From an uncultured Duncaniella sp. (lineage in GTDB: Bacteria; Bacteroidota; Bacteroidia; Bacteroidales; Muribaculaceae), in NCBI GenBank assembly GCA_910584825.1, contig CAJUCI010000015.1, positions 1 to 63,366 on the forward strand: a stretch of 63,366 bases of DNA, written 5' to 3'. Both the position numbers and the translations under genes were made by a program. Every line of letters starts with the position of its first letter. The first letter of the stretch is position 1. The notes beneath the pieces were generated by a model. It was not told the DNA's origin. It was given only the letters and a program-made list of their open reading frames with translations, and made no database searches. Shown here piece by piece: positions 53,411 through 63,054 of this stretch.

Positions 53411-56400
53411 ATGCATAATACCACCAACACATTCTGCAAATCGCTTGTTGTCGCCACATTGGGGCTTCTTGCAGTGCCTGCGATGCCGGTGACAGCGGGG
53501 GAGGTGGCAGCCACAGCCGAGGCTGCACCCCCGGTTCCGGCCCATATCATAAAAGGCACTGTGGTCGATGAGACCGACGAGCCTCTGCCCGGAGCGACAA
53601 TATTCCTTAAAGGCACCAAGACGGCCACAAGTACCGACATTGACGGTAACTTTGAGCTTAAAGTGCCGTCAACCGGCAAAGTGACCCTTGTGGTGAGCTA
53701 TGTGGGCATGAAGACCAAAGAGGTCTCGGCCACTCCCGGCTCTAAGGTCGACGTTGTGCTCGAGACGAGTGCCGACATGCTTGACGAGGTAATCGTGTCA
53801 GGCTTCCAGACCATCTCACGCGAGCGCAACACAGGCTCGGCTGTGGTCGTGGGCACCGAGAAGCTCGGCAAGATACAGGCTCCCGACCTCAGCTCGAAAC
53901 TCGAGGGTATAACCCCGGGCCTGACCTTCTACAACAATGAAATCAGTATCCGAGGCAACTCCTCGCTCTCCATTTCGTCGACCCCTCTGCTCGTGGTTGA
54001 CGGCCAGCCGGCCACAGGCATGAGCCTCGACGACATCAACCCCAACACTATCGAGAGCGTGACGGTGCTCAAGGACGCCGCCGCCACATCGCTCTACGGT
54101 GTGTATGCCTCAAACGGCGTGATTGTCGTGACCACCAAGCGCGGCACCGACCGCAAACTGGAGGCTAACTTCTCGCTCGGCTTCTATCTCAACCCCAAGC
54201 CGTCGCTCGACTATCAGCACTATGCCTCGTCGTCCGATGTGATTGACCTCGAGCGTGACATGCTGTTGAGTGACCCTGACTACATCAAGAGTCCCTCGGC
54301 GTATTTCTCGACCAAGACCAGCAAGACCAACGCCGCATATATGTCGCAGGTCGATATGCTTTACTACCGGCTCATGCGCGGTGAGATTAGCGAGGGTGAT
54401 GTCAACACATCGCTCGACGCCCTGCGCCGCAACGACTATCGCAAGGAGTATCAGAAGCATCTGATGCGCAACAGCCTCACGCAGGACTATAACGTGACCC
54501 TTAATGCCGGCAGCGAAAAGTACAACTTCTATGCCGCCCTGCGCTATCAGAAGATGGGCCTCTACACCAAGTATGACAGCGATGACCGCCTGTCGTTCTA
54601 CACCCGCAACGACATCAAGGTGGCTCCCTGGATGAAACTTACCCTCGGCGCAAATCTTCTCGTGAAGAAGAGCAGCTTCACCGAGGCTCCCGGACTTGGT
54701 GCCACCGATGCCATGCCCTATGATTCGCTTTATGACGGTGACGGAAACCTCGCTTACCGCTACCTCTACAATCAGGTACTTGCCGAGGGTGTCAATGCCA
54801 CCGACGGCCTTAACTTCATGGGCTATAACGCCATCGAGGAGTCTGAACACAATAAATTCAAGACCGATGACCTCTACATGAAGTATTTCCTGCAGGCCAA
54901 TTTCGACATCCTCCCCGGTCTCGACCTCGAAATCAAGGGGCAGTATGAGAAGCGCAAGGTCAACGGCAAGGTCAATGACGAGGCCGACTCGTATGTCATG
55001 CGTTCGATGGTCAATGAGTTTGCATCGACCAATCCACGAGGCGGTTTCATCTATAACATTCCTCAAGGCGGACGCATGTATTATCGCGACACGAATTATG
55101 ACAACTACAATGTGCGCGCCCAGCTTAACTATCGAGCCACTTTTGGCGAGAAGCATGATGTGACAGCCCTCATCGGTGCTGAGGCCCGTCAGGACCACAG
55201 CGACGTGCACATCGGCGAACGTTACGGCTATGATGACAAGCGTCTGACCTACAGTCAGGTCGACTGGAAGACCCTCTCGCAGACAGGTGTTGTGGGTCAG
55301 CTTTACGCGTCATCGCGCACCAAGTCCGAAAACCTGTATGTCTCGGATGTCAAGCACCGCTATGTGTCGGCCTATTTCAATGCCGGATACGTGTTTGACT
55401 CGCGCTATTCGATTAACGGTAGCGTGCGAGTCGAGCAGGCCGACCTTTTCGGCTCCGACCCCAAATACCGTTACCGTCCGCTCTGGTCGGTGGGCGGCAG
55501 CTGGAATGTCGAGAAGGAGGAGTTCATGCGTGACCTTACCTGGATTAATATGCTCAAGCTGCGTGCCACTTACGGTATCACAGGCATGGTCGACCAGACA
55601 TCGTCGCCTTACCTGCTTGCCTACTTCGGCACATCGCCCTATTCCAACGGCCCCGTGACTTCGATAGTGACCCCGCCCAACAGTTCGCTGCGCTGGGAGA
55701 AGACCTCGACCTTCAACGCCGGTATCGACTTCATGTTCCTCAACCGCCTGTCGGGTACGTTTGACTTCTACCGCAAATACAGCTCTGACCTGCTCGTCAA
55801 CAAGAGCATCGACCCGTCGCTCGGATTCAACGGCATGGCCCGAGCCAACAACGGTGCCATGAAGAATGTCGGCCTGGAGCTTAGTCTCAGCTATGACTGG
55901 ATTAAGAACCGCGACTTTACGTTCACCACATCCTTCTCGGCCGCCTACAATGACAATACCATCGAGAAGATTGACTATAAGCCGACCGACGCTCTCGAGA
56001 TGATGCGTTATCCCACATCCAACTATCTGCAGGGCGACACATATAACTCGCTCTATGCTTACCGATATGCCGGACTTACCGCCAACGGCAATCCGTCAGT
56101 CTACAACGAGGCCGGCGAAGTGGTGTCGATTAATCCCGTGCGCAACATTGACGCCGTTGTGTGTGTGGGTCAGCTCGCCCCCAAGTGGAACGGCGCGCTT
56201 AACCTCGATTTCCGCTGGCGTGACCTCTCGGTGTTCGCCAAGATGGTCTACTATGCCGGTCACTCGCTGCGTGTGGATGTGCCCACTCTCTATGACTCGA
56301 CCCATAAGCTGACTGACGGTGCCGTCAACGAGGGCATCGCTGACCGCTGGACCGAAGGCAATGTGAATGCGACAGTGCCCGTCATGGGTATTCACGGCGA

Positions 56401-56683
56401 CAGCGGCGAGCGCAACGAGCATTGGAAGTATGCCGACGTCAACACCGACAATGCCTCGTTTGTCAAGCTCCGCAACATCGGTGTAGCCTACACCTTCCCC
56501 TCGCGCATGCTCAAGAAGACCCGCGTGCTGAAGGGTGCGCAGCTCCGTTTCCAGATTGACAACCTCTGCTACTGGGCTTCAAACAGCCACGGCATCGACC
56601 CCGAGGCCTATAATGCCAATTCGGGACTTCGTACCGACGAGCAGACACCGACATATATTTTCGGTCTTAACTTTAATTTCTAA
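53411..56683 (+). CDS. SusC/RagA-family TonB-linked outer-membrane protein
   Basis: A 1090-residue outer-membrane transporter. Signal region at 1-30, carboxypeptidase-regulatory-like domain at about 47-122 (IKGTVVDETDEPLPGATIFL), plug at about 125-245 (LDEVIVSGFQTISRERNTGS, ISIRGNSSL, TVLKDAAATSLYGVYASNGVIVVTTKRG) and a long barrel ending TYIFGLNFNF. The SusC signature ATSLYGVYASNGVI is intact. It starts 27 nt after a C10 protease gene and is followed by susD and a thioredoxin gene. With no glycan enzyme in the locus, a RagA-like role in peptide import is more likely than sugar import. Confidence 0.93.
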   Translation: MHNTTNTFCKSLVVATLGLLAVPAMPVTAGEVAATAEAAPPVPAHIIKGTVVDETDEPLPGATIFLKGTKTATSTDIDGNFELKVPSTGKVTLVVSYVGMKTKEVSATPGSKVDVVLETSADMLDEVIVSGFQTISRERNTGSAVVVGTEKLGKIQAPDLSSKLEGITPGLTFYNNEISIRGNSSLSISSTPLLVVDGQPATGMSLDDINPNTIESVTVLKDAAATSLYGVYASNGVIVVTTKRGTDRKLEANFSLGFYLNPKPSLDYQHYASSSDVIDLERDMLLSDPDYIKSPSAYFSTKTSKTNAAYMSQVDMLYYRLMRGEISEGDVNTSLDALRRNDYRKEYQKHLMRNSLTQDYNVTLNAGSEKYNFYAALRYQKMGLYTKYDSDDRLSFYTRNDIKVAPWMKLTLGANLLVKKSSFTEAPGLGATDAMPYDSLYDGDGNLAYRYLYNQVLAEGVNATDGLNFMGYNAIEESEHNKFKTDDLYMKYFLQANFDILPGLDLEIKGQYEKRKVNGKVNDEADSYVMRSMVNEFASTNPRGGFIYNIPQGGRMYYRDTNYDNYNVRAQLNYRATFGEKHDVTALIGAEARQDHSDVHIGERYGYDDKRLTYSQVDWKTLSQTGVVGQLYASSRTKSENLYVSDVKHRYVSAYFNAGYVFDSRYSINGSVRVEQADLFGSDPKYRYRPLWSVGGSWNVEKEEFMRDLTWINMLKLRATYGITGMVDQTSSPYLLAYFGTSPYSNGPVTSIVTPPNSSLRWEKTSTFNAGIDFMFLNRLSGTFDFYRKYSSDLLVNKSIDPSLGFNGMARANNGAMKNVGLELSLSYDWIKNRDFTFTTSFSAAYNDNTIEKIDYKPTDALEMMRYPTSNYLQGDTYNSLYAYRYAGLTANGNPSVYNEAGEVVSINPVRNIDAVVCVGQLAPKWNGALNLDFRWRDLSVFAKMVYYAGHSLRVDVPTLYDSTHKLTDGAVNEGIADRWTEGNVNATVPVMGIHGDSGERNEHWKYADVNTDNASFVKLRNIGVAYTFPSRMLKKTRVLKGAQLRFQIDNLCYWASNSHGIDPEAYNANSGLRTDEQTPTYIFGLNFNF

Positions 56684-56749
56684 AGTGACTGCGGCAGCCG
56701 AGCCGTCGTGAATAAACGAAAGACATTACCATATAAAAATACCTGTTTG

Positions 56750-58231
56750 ATGAAATTATCAAAGATAACATATTTCATGGCCGCCGTCCCGATGCTGTTG
56801 CTCGCCTCATGTGACAGCTATCTCGACCTCGAGCCTAAAGGCCGTGCCATGCTTGAGACGACTGATGATTATCTCGGTCTGCTCGAAGAGGTGTCGCCCA
56901 ACTATGACCATGCCAACAGTCTCAACTTATGCAACGAGGCTTCGTGGTATAAGGTCGAGGAGCTGAAAAATTACACATCGCCGCTCAGGTCGGCCGCCTT
57001 CTTGTGGGACGAGTCATATGACCGTGCGGCTGTGAGTATCGACAACGCTCTTTACAACAGCTGCTACAATCGCATAACCAACTATAATGTGATTGTGAGC
57101 CACATCCACACTGCCAAAGGCCCCGAGGAGGACAAGACTCTCGCTATGGCCCAGGCCAAGATTATGAGGGCCTACAATTATTTCTTCCTCGTAAATACCT
57201 ATGCCGCTCCCTATGACCCCGCCAAGGCTGACAACACCCCCGGCATCATCGTGCGCGAGCGCATGTTTGAGAGCATCGAGGAGAAGGGTGTGCAGCAGTC
57301 GGTAGGTTATACCTATCGCTTCATCCAGCAGGACATCGATGACGCCATCAATGACCTGCCCCACACTGCGCTCAATGCCTTCCGCCCCGATAAGACTTTC
57401 GGCCTCGCATTCAAGGCCAAGGTGCATCTTTTCAAACGCGAATTTGACGAATGTATCCGGGCATGTCTCGACGCGCTTGCCGAGGCTCAGGCCGGAAATC
57501 ATTCGCTGTGGGACATGAACGATGAATACAACCGCTATGCGCCACAGCTTCTCATGGGCTACGGCACCGACCGTGCCATCGACCTCCCGCAGTATATGGG
57601 CATCAACGACATGATTGAGAACATCTGGAAGAACGCCGTCCAGAAGGGCTATGACTCGTCGGAGTATCTGCTCTATCAGTTCGGCACCACGTATAACGAC
57701 CCCTTCCCCATGTATCTCACCTCGGCTGTCATCGACCTCTTTGAGGAGAACGACCTGCGCAAGCTCTACTGCATACGCTATCGCCGTTCGCACGAGACCG
57801 CTCCCGAGGGCGACCGTGAGTTTGCGTCGATGGGCATAAGGTGGAACCCCTCGGGCATGCGCATGTCAGAGATATACTTGATGCTTGCCGAGTGTTATGC
57901 ACGCAAGGGCACGGCGTCTGACATCGCCACCGCTATGGGCTATCTCGACACGCTCCGCTCTCACCGTAACATCTCAGGGAAGTACACACGCCTGATGACC
58001 TCTGACCCTGCCGAGGCCCTGCGCTTCGTGCGCGAGGAGCGCAAGCGTGAACTCTTCTTCACCTACAACGGATTTTTTGATATGCGCCGCTTCTGCGCCG
58101 AGTTTAACGAGACTCTGACCAAGGAATTTGAAGGCGAGACCTACACCCTGTCACCCAATTCCCACTTGCTGACATTCCCCTTCCCGCTCAAGGCTATGCA
58201 GACGAGTGACCTGATTCAGAACAGCAAATGA
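56750..58231 (+). CDS. SusD/RagB-family nutrient-binding lipoprotein
   Basis: A 493-residue surface lipoprotein that caps the SusC channel. The ATG at 56750 is chosen over a GTG 14 codons upstream because the lipoprotein signal (ITYFMAAVPMLLLASCDSYL, lipidated Cys about 21) starts there. TPR-like helices (AQAKIMRAYNYFFLVNTYAAPYD) and the C-terminal RFVREERKRELFFTYNGFFDMRRF are the usual SusD signatures. Its stop overlaps the next ATG by 4 nt. The ligand is inferred to be peptide, from the protease neighbour. Confidence 0.93.
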   Translation: MKLSKITYFMAAVPMLLLASCDSYLDLEPKGRAMLETTDDYLGLLEEVSPNYDHANSLNLCNEASWYKVEELKNYTSPLRSAAFLWDESYDRAAVSIDNALYNSCYNRITNYNVIVSHIHTAKGPEEDKTLAMAQAKIMRAYNYFFLVNTYAAPYDPAKADNTPGIIVRERMFESIEEKGVQQSVGYTYRFIQQDIDDAINDLPHTALNAFRPDKTFGLAFKAKVHLFKREFDECIRACLDALAEAQAGNHSLWDMNDEYNRYAPQLLMGYGTDRAIDLPQYMGINDMIENIWKNAVQKGYDSSEYLLYQFGTTYNDPFPMYLTSAVIDLFEENDLRKLYCIRYRRSHETAPEGDREFASMGIRWNPSGMRMSEIYLMLAECYARKGTASDIATAMGYLDTLRSHRNISGKYTRLMTSDPAEALRFVREERKRELFFTYNGFFDMRRFCAEFNETLTKEFEGETYTLSPNSHLLTFPFPLKAMQTSDLIQNSK

Positions 58232-59586
58232 TACGGTCGGCATTACACACAGCCGTGATTGCAGTCACGGCTCTGCTCACGGCAGTCACGGGGCAGTCGC
58301 AGGTGCGAATCACCAACACCACGGGCGAGAAGGTCTACTTCCAGCCCGAGGCTATGCTTGGCTATGCCGAGGTCGCGTCGGCCGACACCACTATTGCCGT
58401 GCCTGACTCTCCCGCCTATTACAGGCTGGTGGGGGCCGACGGCACCTTCTATCCCGTGTATCTCTCGCCCGGTTCGGTCACCGATATTGCCGTGACCACG
58501 GCCGGGGTGACTATCACCGGCACTCACGAGCGCGAGAACAGTTTCATGCGCGAGAATCCGTACATTTGCCGCAGCCCGCGTGAGATTAAGAAATATTCGC
58601 CCGAATGGACCGCATGGCAGGAGAGGGAGATACTGCGGCTCGACTCGCTGCTGTATGCATCGGGTCTCGACCCCGAATTTGTGGCCACCCGGCGTCTCTA
58701 TCACCGCTATACGCTGCTCAATCAGCGTCTCGGCGGCCTCACGCTCGCTAAGGCTTTTGCGCCCGGCGGCCAGAAGGTCGAAGTGGGCGAGGGGTTCTAT
58801 GCCTTTCTTGACACGCTCAGGTTTGACGACAAGCGCGTGCTCAGGATACCCAAATGGTTTGATGTCGTGGACAAGGCCCTTGAGACCAAGGAGAGTCGCG
58901 GGCTCATTCCCGTGTCAAATGACACGTATATGTCTGTCTATGCCGGGGAGATTGACGACGAGACGGTGCGCTCGCACTTCCTCACATCGCTGCTCGCATT
59001 GACCCTCAAGCGCAACTATCTCAACGACTTCGCGTCACAGCTCCCCGCAGTGCGTCAGCTTATCACCGACCCCGAGGCCGTGGCTCAGCTCCCCGCGCTC
59101 GAGCGGGAATATGCCTCGCGCCTTGAGGCCGCCGAAGGGGTCACCCGAGGCACACCGATGCCCGAGTTTGTCGCGAAGACTGTTGACGGCAAGGAGTATA
59201 ACATCAAGGATTTCCGTGGCGATTATGTGCTGATAGACTTCTGGTTTACCGGCTGCGCACCATGCCGCGCCGAGATGCCTTATTTCGACGAGCTTGCCGG
59301 AAAGTTTGACGGCCGCGGTGTGAAATTCATCTCGCTTTCGGTCGATGCCGGCCCGGAGCTTTACGCCGAGTGGGAACGCATGATGCGCGAGAAGCCCCAT
59401 GCGCCCGGCGTGCTGAGCGTCAACCTGCCCGACGGCTTCAACTCGCCCCTGCTCAAGCAGCTCGGAATCCACGGCGTGCCCCGCATCATGCTCCTTGACC
59501 GCGAGGGTCGCATACTTGAGAGTTATGCCAAGCGTCCCTCCGACCCCAAGCTGCCGCATCAGCTCTCGACACTCATTGCCGACTGA
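58228..59586 (+). CDS. TlpA-like thiol-disulfide oxidoreductase
   Basis: A 452-residue exported redox protein. A signal peptide (1-24) precedes an N-terminal DUF4369-like part (VRITNTTGEKVYFQPEAM), a helical middle and a C-terminal thioredoxin domain (about 308-450). The active site is GCAPC (Cys343, Cys346) in LIDFWFTGCAPCRAEMPYF, with the cis-Pro in HGVPRIMLLD. It is coupled to susD through ATGA. Such thioredoxins occur in many Bacteroidales SusCD loci. Here reduction of disulfides in imported peptides, or of the Cys protease, is a reasonable guess. Confidence 0.88.
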   Translation: MIRSALHTAVIAVTALLTAVTGQSQVRITNTTGEKVYFQPEAMLGYAEVASADTTIAVPDSPAYYRLVGADGTFYPVYLSPGSVTDIAVTTAGVTITGTHERENSFMRENPYICRSPREIKKYSPEWTAWQEREILRLDSLLYASGLDPEFVATRRLYHRYTLLNQRLGGLTLAKAFAPGGQKVEVGEGFYAFLDTLRFDDKRVLRIPKWFDVVDKALETKESRGLIPVSNDTYMSVYAGEIDDETVRSHFLTSLLALTLKRNYLNDFASQLPAVRQLITDPEAVAQLPALEREYASRLEAAEGVTRGTPMPEFVAKTVDGKEYNIKDFRGDYVLIDFWFTGCAPCRAEMPYFDELAGKFDGRGVKFISLSVDAGPELYAEWERMMREKPHAPGVLSVNLPDGFNSPLLKQLGIHGVPRIMLLDREGRILESYAKRPSDPKLPHQLSTLIAD

Positions 59587-59655
59587 CGGGGTCATCGAAA
59601 CGTCATCATAAGATAATCTTCCCTCCATTTTATCATCCCGATTTCATTGCGCCGG

Positions 59656-59687
59656 GTTGGTGGAATGGGGGGGATTTTGTAATTTTG
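59656..59687 (+). promoter_or_regulatory. Promoter of the small secreted protein and topB
   Basis: TTG at 59656-59658 and TAATTTTG at 59680-59687, 21 nt apart, with a run of seven G between them. Transcription near 59694 starts after the upstream ATG at 59689, which settles the choice of the ATG at 59752 for the next gene. Confidence 0.65.
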
Positions 59688-59751
59688 CATGACGGTTTCG
59701 CTCGCTGCCGGTGTTGGCGGTGTGTCGATTCCCGATTTAATTATACTGACT

Positions 59752-60144
59752 ATGAAAAGGTTGTCATTTCTCATATTGGCTGTCGTGGCCGTGGCCGTGA
59801 CGCTCGGTGCCAAGGTGGTGAAGTATTCATCGGCCACCGACCCGGTGCTGGCTGTAGTGGTTGACAGTGTGGATTTCCGCTCTGACCTCACTCGCGTCTA
59901 CGGCAAAATCGTGGGCACTCCCCACACATCCGGGCGGGTGGATGCCGCATCGCTCCTCTCGGGGAAACGTTCGTGGCAGGGCACCGACATCGACGGCGTG
60001 GACTTCAAGCGTTACTTCCAGTGGGAGGATGACGGCCAGATACCTGTCGAGATAGACTTTCCTGCGATGAAGCCGTTCAAGACGGCCCAACTCGTGCTTA
60101 CGACAGTGCGGGGCGAGTCGGTGACAACCGTTAAGCGTAAATAA
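59752..60144 (+). CDS. Small secreted protein of unknown function
   Basis: A 130-residue exported protein. The signal or anchor (LSFLILAVVAVAVTLGAKVV) is followed by a beta-rich domain (VDSVDFRSDLTRVYGKIVGTP, SWQGTDIDGVDFKRYFQWEDDG, IPVEIDFPAMKPFKTAQLVL). No family is recognised. The fold could be an Ig-like or calycin-type sandwich. It is 14 nt from topB and probably shares its transcript, though the functional link is unclear. The start is set by the promoter. Confidence 0.65.
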   Translation: MKRLSFLILAVVAVAVTLGAKVVKYSSATDPVLAVVVDSVDFRSDLTRVYGKIVGTPHTSGRVDAASLLSGKRSWQGTDIDGVDFKRYFQWEDDGQIPVEIDFPAMKPFKTAQLVLTTVRGESVTTVKRK

Positions 60145-60158
60145 TCGTAGTCTCTGCC

Positions 60159-62231
60159 GTGAAGCTGTGCATCACCGAGAAACCGAGCGTGGCCAAGGAT
60201 ATTGCAAAAATCCTTGGTGCCGACGTGCGTCGTGACGGATATTACGAGGGCGCGGACTACTGTGTGACCTGGACCTTCGGCCACCTGTGTCAGCTCAAGG
60301 AGCCGCACGATTACACCGAGGGGTGGAAACGGTGGTCGCTCGGTGCGCTGCCGATGATTCCGGCCAAGTTCGGCATCAAGCTGATACCAGAGCGTTCCTA
60401 CGAGCAGCAGTTTCACGTCATCGAGTCGCTTGCGGCTCAGGCCGACGAGATTATCAACTGCGGTGATGCCGGACAGGAGGGCGAGCTGATACAGCGGTGG
60501 GTCATGCAGAAGGCCGGGGTGAAATGTCCCGTCAGACGGTTGTGGATTTCGTCGCTTACCGATGACGCCATTCGCGAGGGGTTTGCCAAGCTCGAGCCGC
60601 AGACCAAGTTTGACAACCTCTATCATGCCGGACTCTCACGCGCCATCGGCGACTGGATACTCGGCATGAACGGCACGCGCCTCTATTCGCTCAAATACTC
60701 GTCGCCCGGCAATGTGCTGTCCATAGGGCGTGTGCAGACCCCCACGCTCGCACTCATCGTGCAGAGGCATTTCGAGATTGAGCGGTTCAAGCCCGAGGAC
60801 TTTTGGGAACTGAAATCGACCTATCGCGACGTCACTTTCAACGCCACGTCGGGGCGGTTTATGTCGCTCGCCGAGGCCGAGGAGGCCATGCAGGCGTTGC
60901 AGGGCAAGGATATGACCATCAAGGATGTGCAGCAGAAGCAGGGGCGCGAGTCGGCTCCCCGGCTTTTTGACCTCACGTCGCTCCAGGTGGAGACCAACAA
61001 GAAGTGGGGTTGGACAGCCGACCAGACTCTGCGCCTTATCCAGACGCTCTACGAGAAGAAGGTCACGACCTATCCGCGCGTCGACACCACCTATCTGAGC
61101 GAGGACCTGCACCCGAAGATACCCGATATACTCTCGCGCATGACCCCCTACGCCCGGCTCACCGCTCCGCTGCTGTCGGGCAAGATTGAGAAGAGCAAAA
61201 AGGTGTTTGACAACTCCAAGGTCACCGACCACCATGCCATCATCCCTACCGGCCAGTCGCCGTCGGTGCTCATCGGTGACGAACGCAAGCTCTATCACCT
61301 GATAGCCCTTCGGTTCATCGCCGTGTTTTATCCCGACTGCCGTTTCATGACCACCACTGTGCTGGGCGATGTGGATGGCCGTCAGTTCAAGGCTACGGGC
61401 AAGGTCATCACCTCGCCGGGATGGCGTGAAGTGTATGCCGGAGGCAATGAGGCCAAGGATAAGGATGACTCACAGGCCGAGAGCGACGATAAGATTTTGC
61501 CCGAGTTCACGGTAGGGGAGTCGGGACCTCAGACCCCCGCGCTCGTGAAGAAGACCACCCAGCCGCCCAAATACTATACCGAGGGTACGTTGCTGAGGGC
61601 TATGGAGTCGGCGGGTAAGACTGTCGATGACGAGGCCCTGCGCGAGGCGATGAAGGAGAACGGCATAGGCCGTCCGTCTACGCGTGCGTCAATCATCGAG
61701 ACCCTCTTCAAACGCCGCTACATCACGCGTGCCAAGAAGTCTATCATGGCCACCCAGGCCGGTATCGACCTGATTAACACCATCAAGGAGGAGCTGCTTA
61801 AAAGTGCGAAGCTCACGGGCCTGTGGGAGAATAAGCTGCGACGCATAGAGCGTGGCGACTATTCGGCAGCCCAGTTTATCGACGAGCTTAAAGTGCTGAT
61901 GAACGATATTGTCATCAACGTGCTCAGCGACAATTCCTACAGCAAAATCAACACCGGGGTGGTGCAGAACGGCGGTGGAAAGTCCGACTCGTCGGGCACG
62001 GCATCCGCAGGTGACAAACCCAAACCGACCAAACCTCGCGCCCCGCGCACCACGAAGTTTGAGCAGGTGGAATGTCCGCTGTGCCATCAGGGTCATATCC
62101 TCAAAGGCCGTACCGCCTTTGGCTGCAGCCGTTTCAGGGAAGGATGCACCCTCAGGCTCAACTTCACCGACTATCCCGACACCCTCACCCCCGCCAAGCT
62201 CAAGAAAAAAATCGAATCGCTGGGCAAGTAA
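60159..62231 (+). CDS. topB: DNA topoisomerase III
   Basis: A 690-residue type IA topoisomerase. The start is GTG, directly at the conserved MKLCITEKPSVAKDIAKILG. The Toprim domain ends with GDAGQEGELIQRW. The catalytic Tyr is Tyr305 in TTYPRVDTTYL. IGRVQTPTLALIV and GIGRPSTRASIIETLFKRRYI are family hallmarks. A Ser/Pro/Lys linker leads to a single zinc ribbon (CPLCHQGHIL...GCSRFREGC, about 638-664). The enzyme decatenates DNA; a chromosomal rather than plasmid role is likely because no conjugation genes are near. Confidence 0.95.
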   Translation: MKLCITEKPSVAKDIAKILGADVRRDGYYEGADYCVTWTFGHLCQLKEPHDYTEGWKRWSLGALPMIPAKFGIKLIPERSYEQQFHVIESLAAQADEIINCGDAGQEGELIQRWVMQKAGVKCPVRRLWISSLTDDAIREGFAKLEPQTKFDNLYHAGLSRAIGDWILGMNGTRLYSLKYSSPGNVLSIGRVQTPTLALIVQRHFEIERFKPEDFWELKSTYRDVTFNATSGRFMSLAEAEEAMQALQGKDMTIKDVQQKQGRESAPRLFDLTSLQVETNKKWGWTADQTLRLIQTLYEKKVTTYPRVDTTYLSEDLHPKIPDILSRMTPYARLTAPLLSGKIEKSKKVFDNSKVTDHHAIIPTGQSPSVLIGDERKLYHLIALRFIAVFYPDCRFMTTTVLGDVDGRQFKATGKVITSPGWREVYAGGNEAKDKDDSQAESDDKILPEFTVGESGPQTPALVKKTTQPPKYYTEGTLLRAMESAGKTVDDEALREAMKENGIGRPSTRASIIETLFKRRYITRAKKSIMATQAGIDLINTIKEELLKSAKLTGLWENKLRRIERGDYSAAQFIDELKVLMNDIVINVLSDNSYSKINTGVVQNGGGKSDSSGTASAGDKPKPTKPRAPRTTKFEQVECPLCHQGHILKGRTAFGCSRFREGCTLRLNFTDYPDTLTPAKLKKKIESLGK

Positions 62232-62292
62232 TAGAGCCGTAGCCCTGTATGCCCTTGTGACATTATCGCACTCTTTCTCCGTGCTCGCACCT

Positions 62293-62300
62293 TACCTTTG
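62293..62300 (+). promoter_or_regulatory. -7 box before the Arg-rich ORF
   Basis: TACCTTTG fits TAnnTTTG, but it ends only 4 nt before the ATG at 62305. Use of that ATG would mean a nearly leaderless message. No -33 TTG is seen at the right distance. Confidence 0.35.
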
Positions 62301-62304
62301 CACC

Positions 62305-63054
62305 ATGCATTCACGGAGGCTCATAACATCCAACATCATTCGTAAGCCGTGCATCCCCGACATATGGTGCCACAGCTTCAGGAGATTTCTCGGCAGGCAA
62401 CTGACGCCCGCCGAGAAAGCCGTCATATCCACCCTCGAAAAGAACCGCCGTGCACGTCCCCGCCCCACAGTCATCATCGACCATCCCGGCCACGACAGCA
62501 CAGCCATTCTCGACAGCTACCTCCGCTACAGGCTCGCCACCTCCCCCGAGGGAGCCACAGCCATCCGCTGCACCCCCGACCGTCAGGCAGTCAGCAAGCG
62601 CTCTCCCCGCCTCCGCTCCATCACCTACAGGCAAGTCAGAACCGTCCGCGGAAGTACCCCCGCCTTCATGCTCCTGCTCAACGCCCACCAGGCCAAGACC
62701 TACTCCCCGCTGCTCAAAACGCCCGACAACTTCCGCAAAGTTTGCTCCGTTCTCTTCCCCATCCTCGACCGTTCCGGCTTCCTGATTATCCACCTCCGCT
62801 CCGACCGCCCGCCCAAAACCCTCCCGCCCGGCCTCTTAGTCCAAAGCTCCAAATCGCCCTCACGGCAATCCCCCCGCATCCACAGCTTTGAAACAGTGGG
62901 AGCGCGGCAGCGCGACGAAGGCAGTGACGAAGGTGATGACACTCCCCTCGTCACAGTCATCACCCTCGCCCCCTGTTCCCCCGTGCTCCCGTCTTTGTGC
63001 TCCTGTGCTCCTGTCTCCTGTGCTCCCGTCACCCCACATCCACCACCTCTTTAG
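62305..63054 (+). CDS. Arg/Pro-rich protein of unknown function, tail from a repeat
   Basis: An open frame of 249 codons, in frame with a shadow frame inside topB but with its own ATG. The first about 190 residues look protein-like and very basic (FRRFLGRQLTPAEKAVISTL, PTVIIDHPGHDSTAILDSYL, RSITYRQVRTVRGSTPAFML). The layout loosely recalls a P-loop ATPase in which the glycine-rich lysine loop is missing (HPGHDST); this is weak. From about residue 220 the frame runs through the GTGCTCC repeat (62971-63030), giving a CSPVLPSLCSCAPV tail. It may be a real gene whose original stop was lost, or a chance frame. Confidence 0.4.
   Translation: MHSRRLITSNIIRKPCIPDIWCHSFRRFLGRQLTPAEKAVISTLEKNRRARPRPTVIIDHPGHDSTAILDSYLRYRLATSPEGATAIRCTPDRQAVSKRSPRLRSITYRQVRTVRGSTPAFMLLLNAHQAKTYSPLLKTPDNFRKVCSVLFPILDRSGFLIIHLRSDRPPKTLPPGLLVQSSKSPSRQSPRIHSFETVGARQRDEGSDEGDDTPLVTVITLAPCSPVLPSLCSCAPVSCAPVTPHPPPL
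62971..63030. repeat. GTGCTCC/TGTCTCC repeat tract, copy 2
   Basis: A C/T/G-only tract in which GTGCTCC occurs four times with CGTCTTT, TGTCTCC and CGTCACC between. The piece CCCGTGCTCCCGTCTTT is also found, base for base, in the tract at 2391-2509. It lies at the 3' end of the Arg-rich ORF. Confidence 0.7.
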
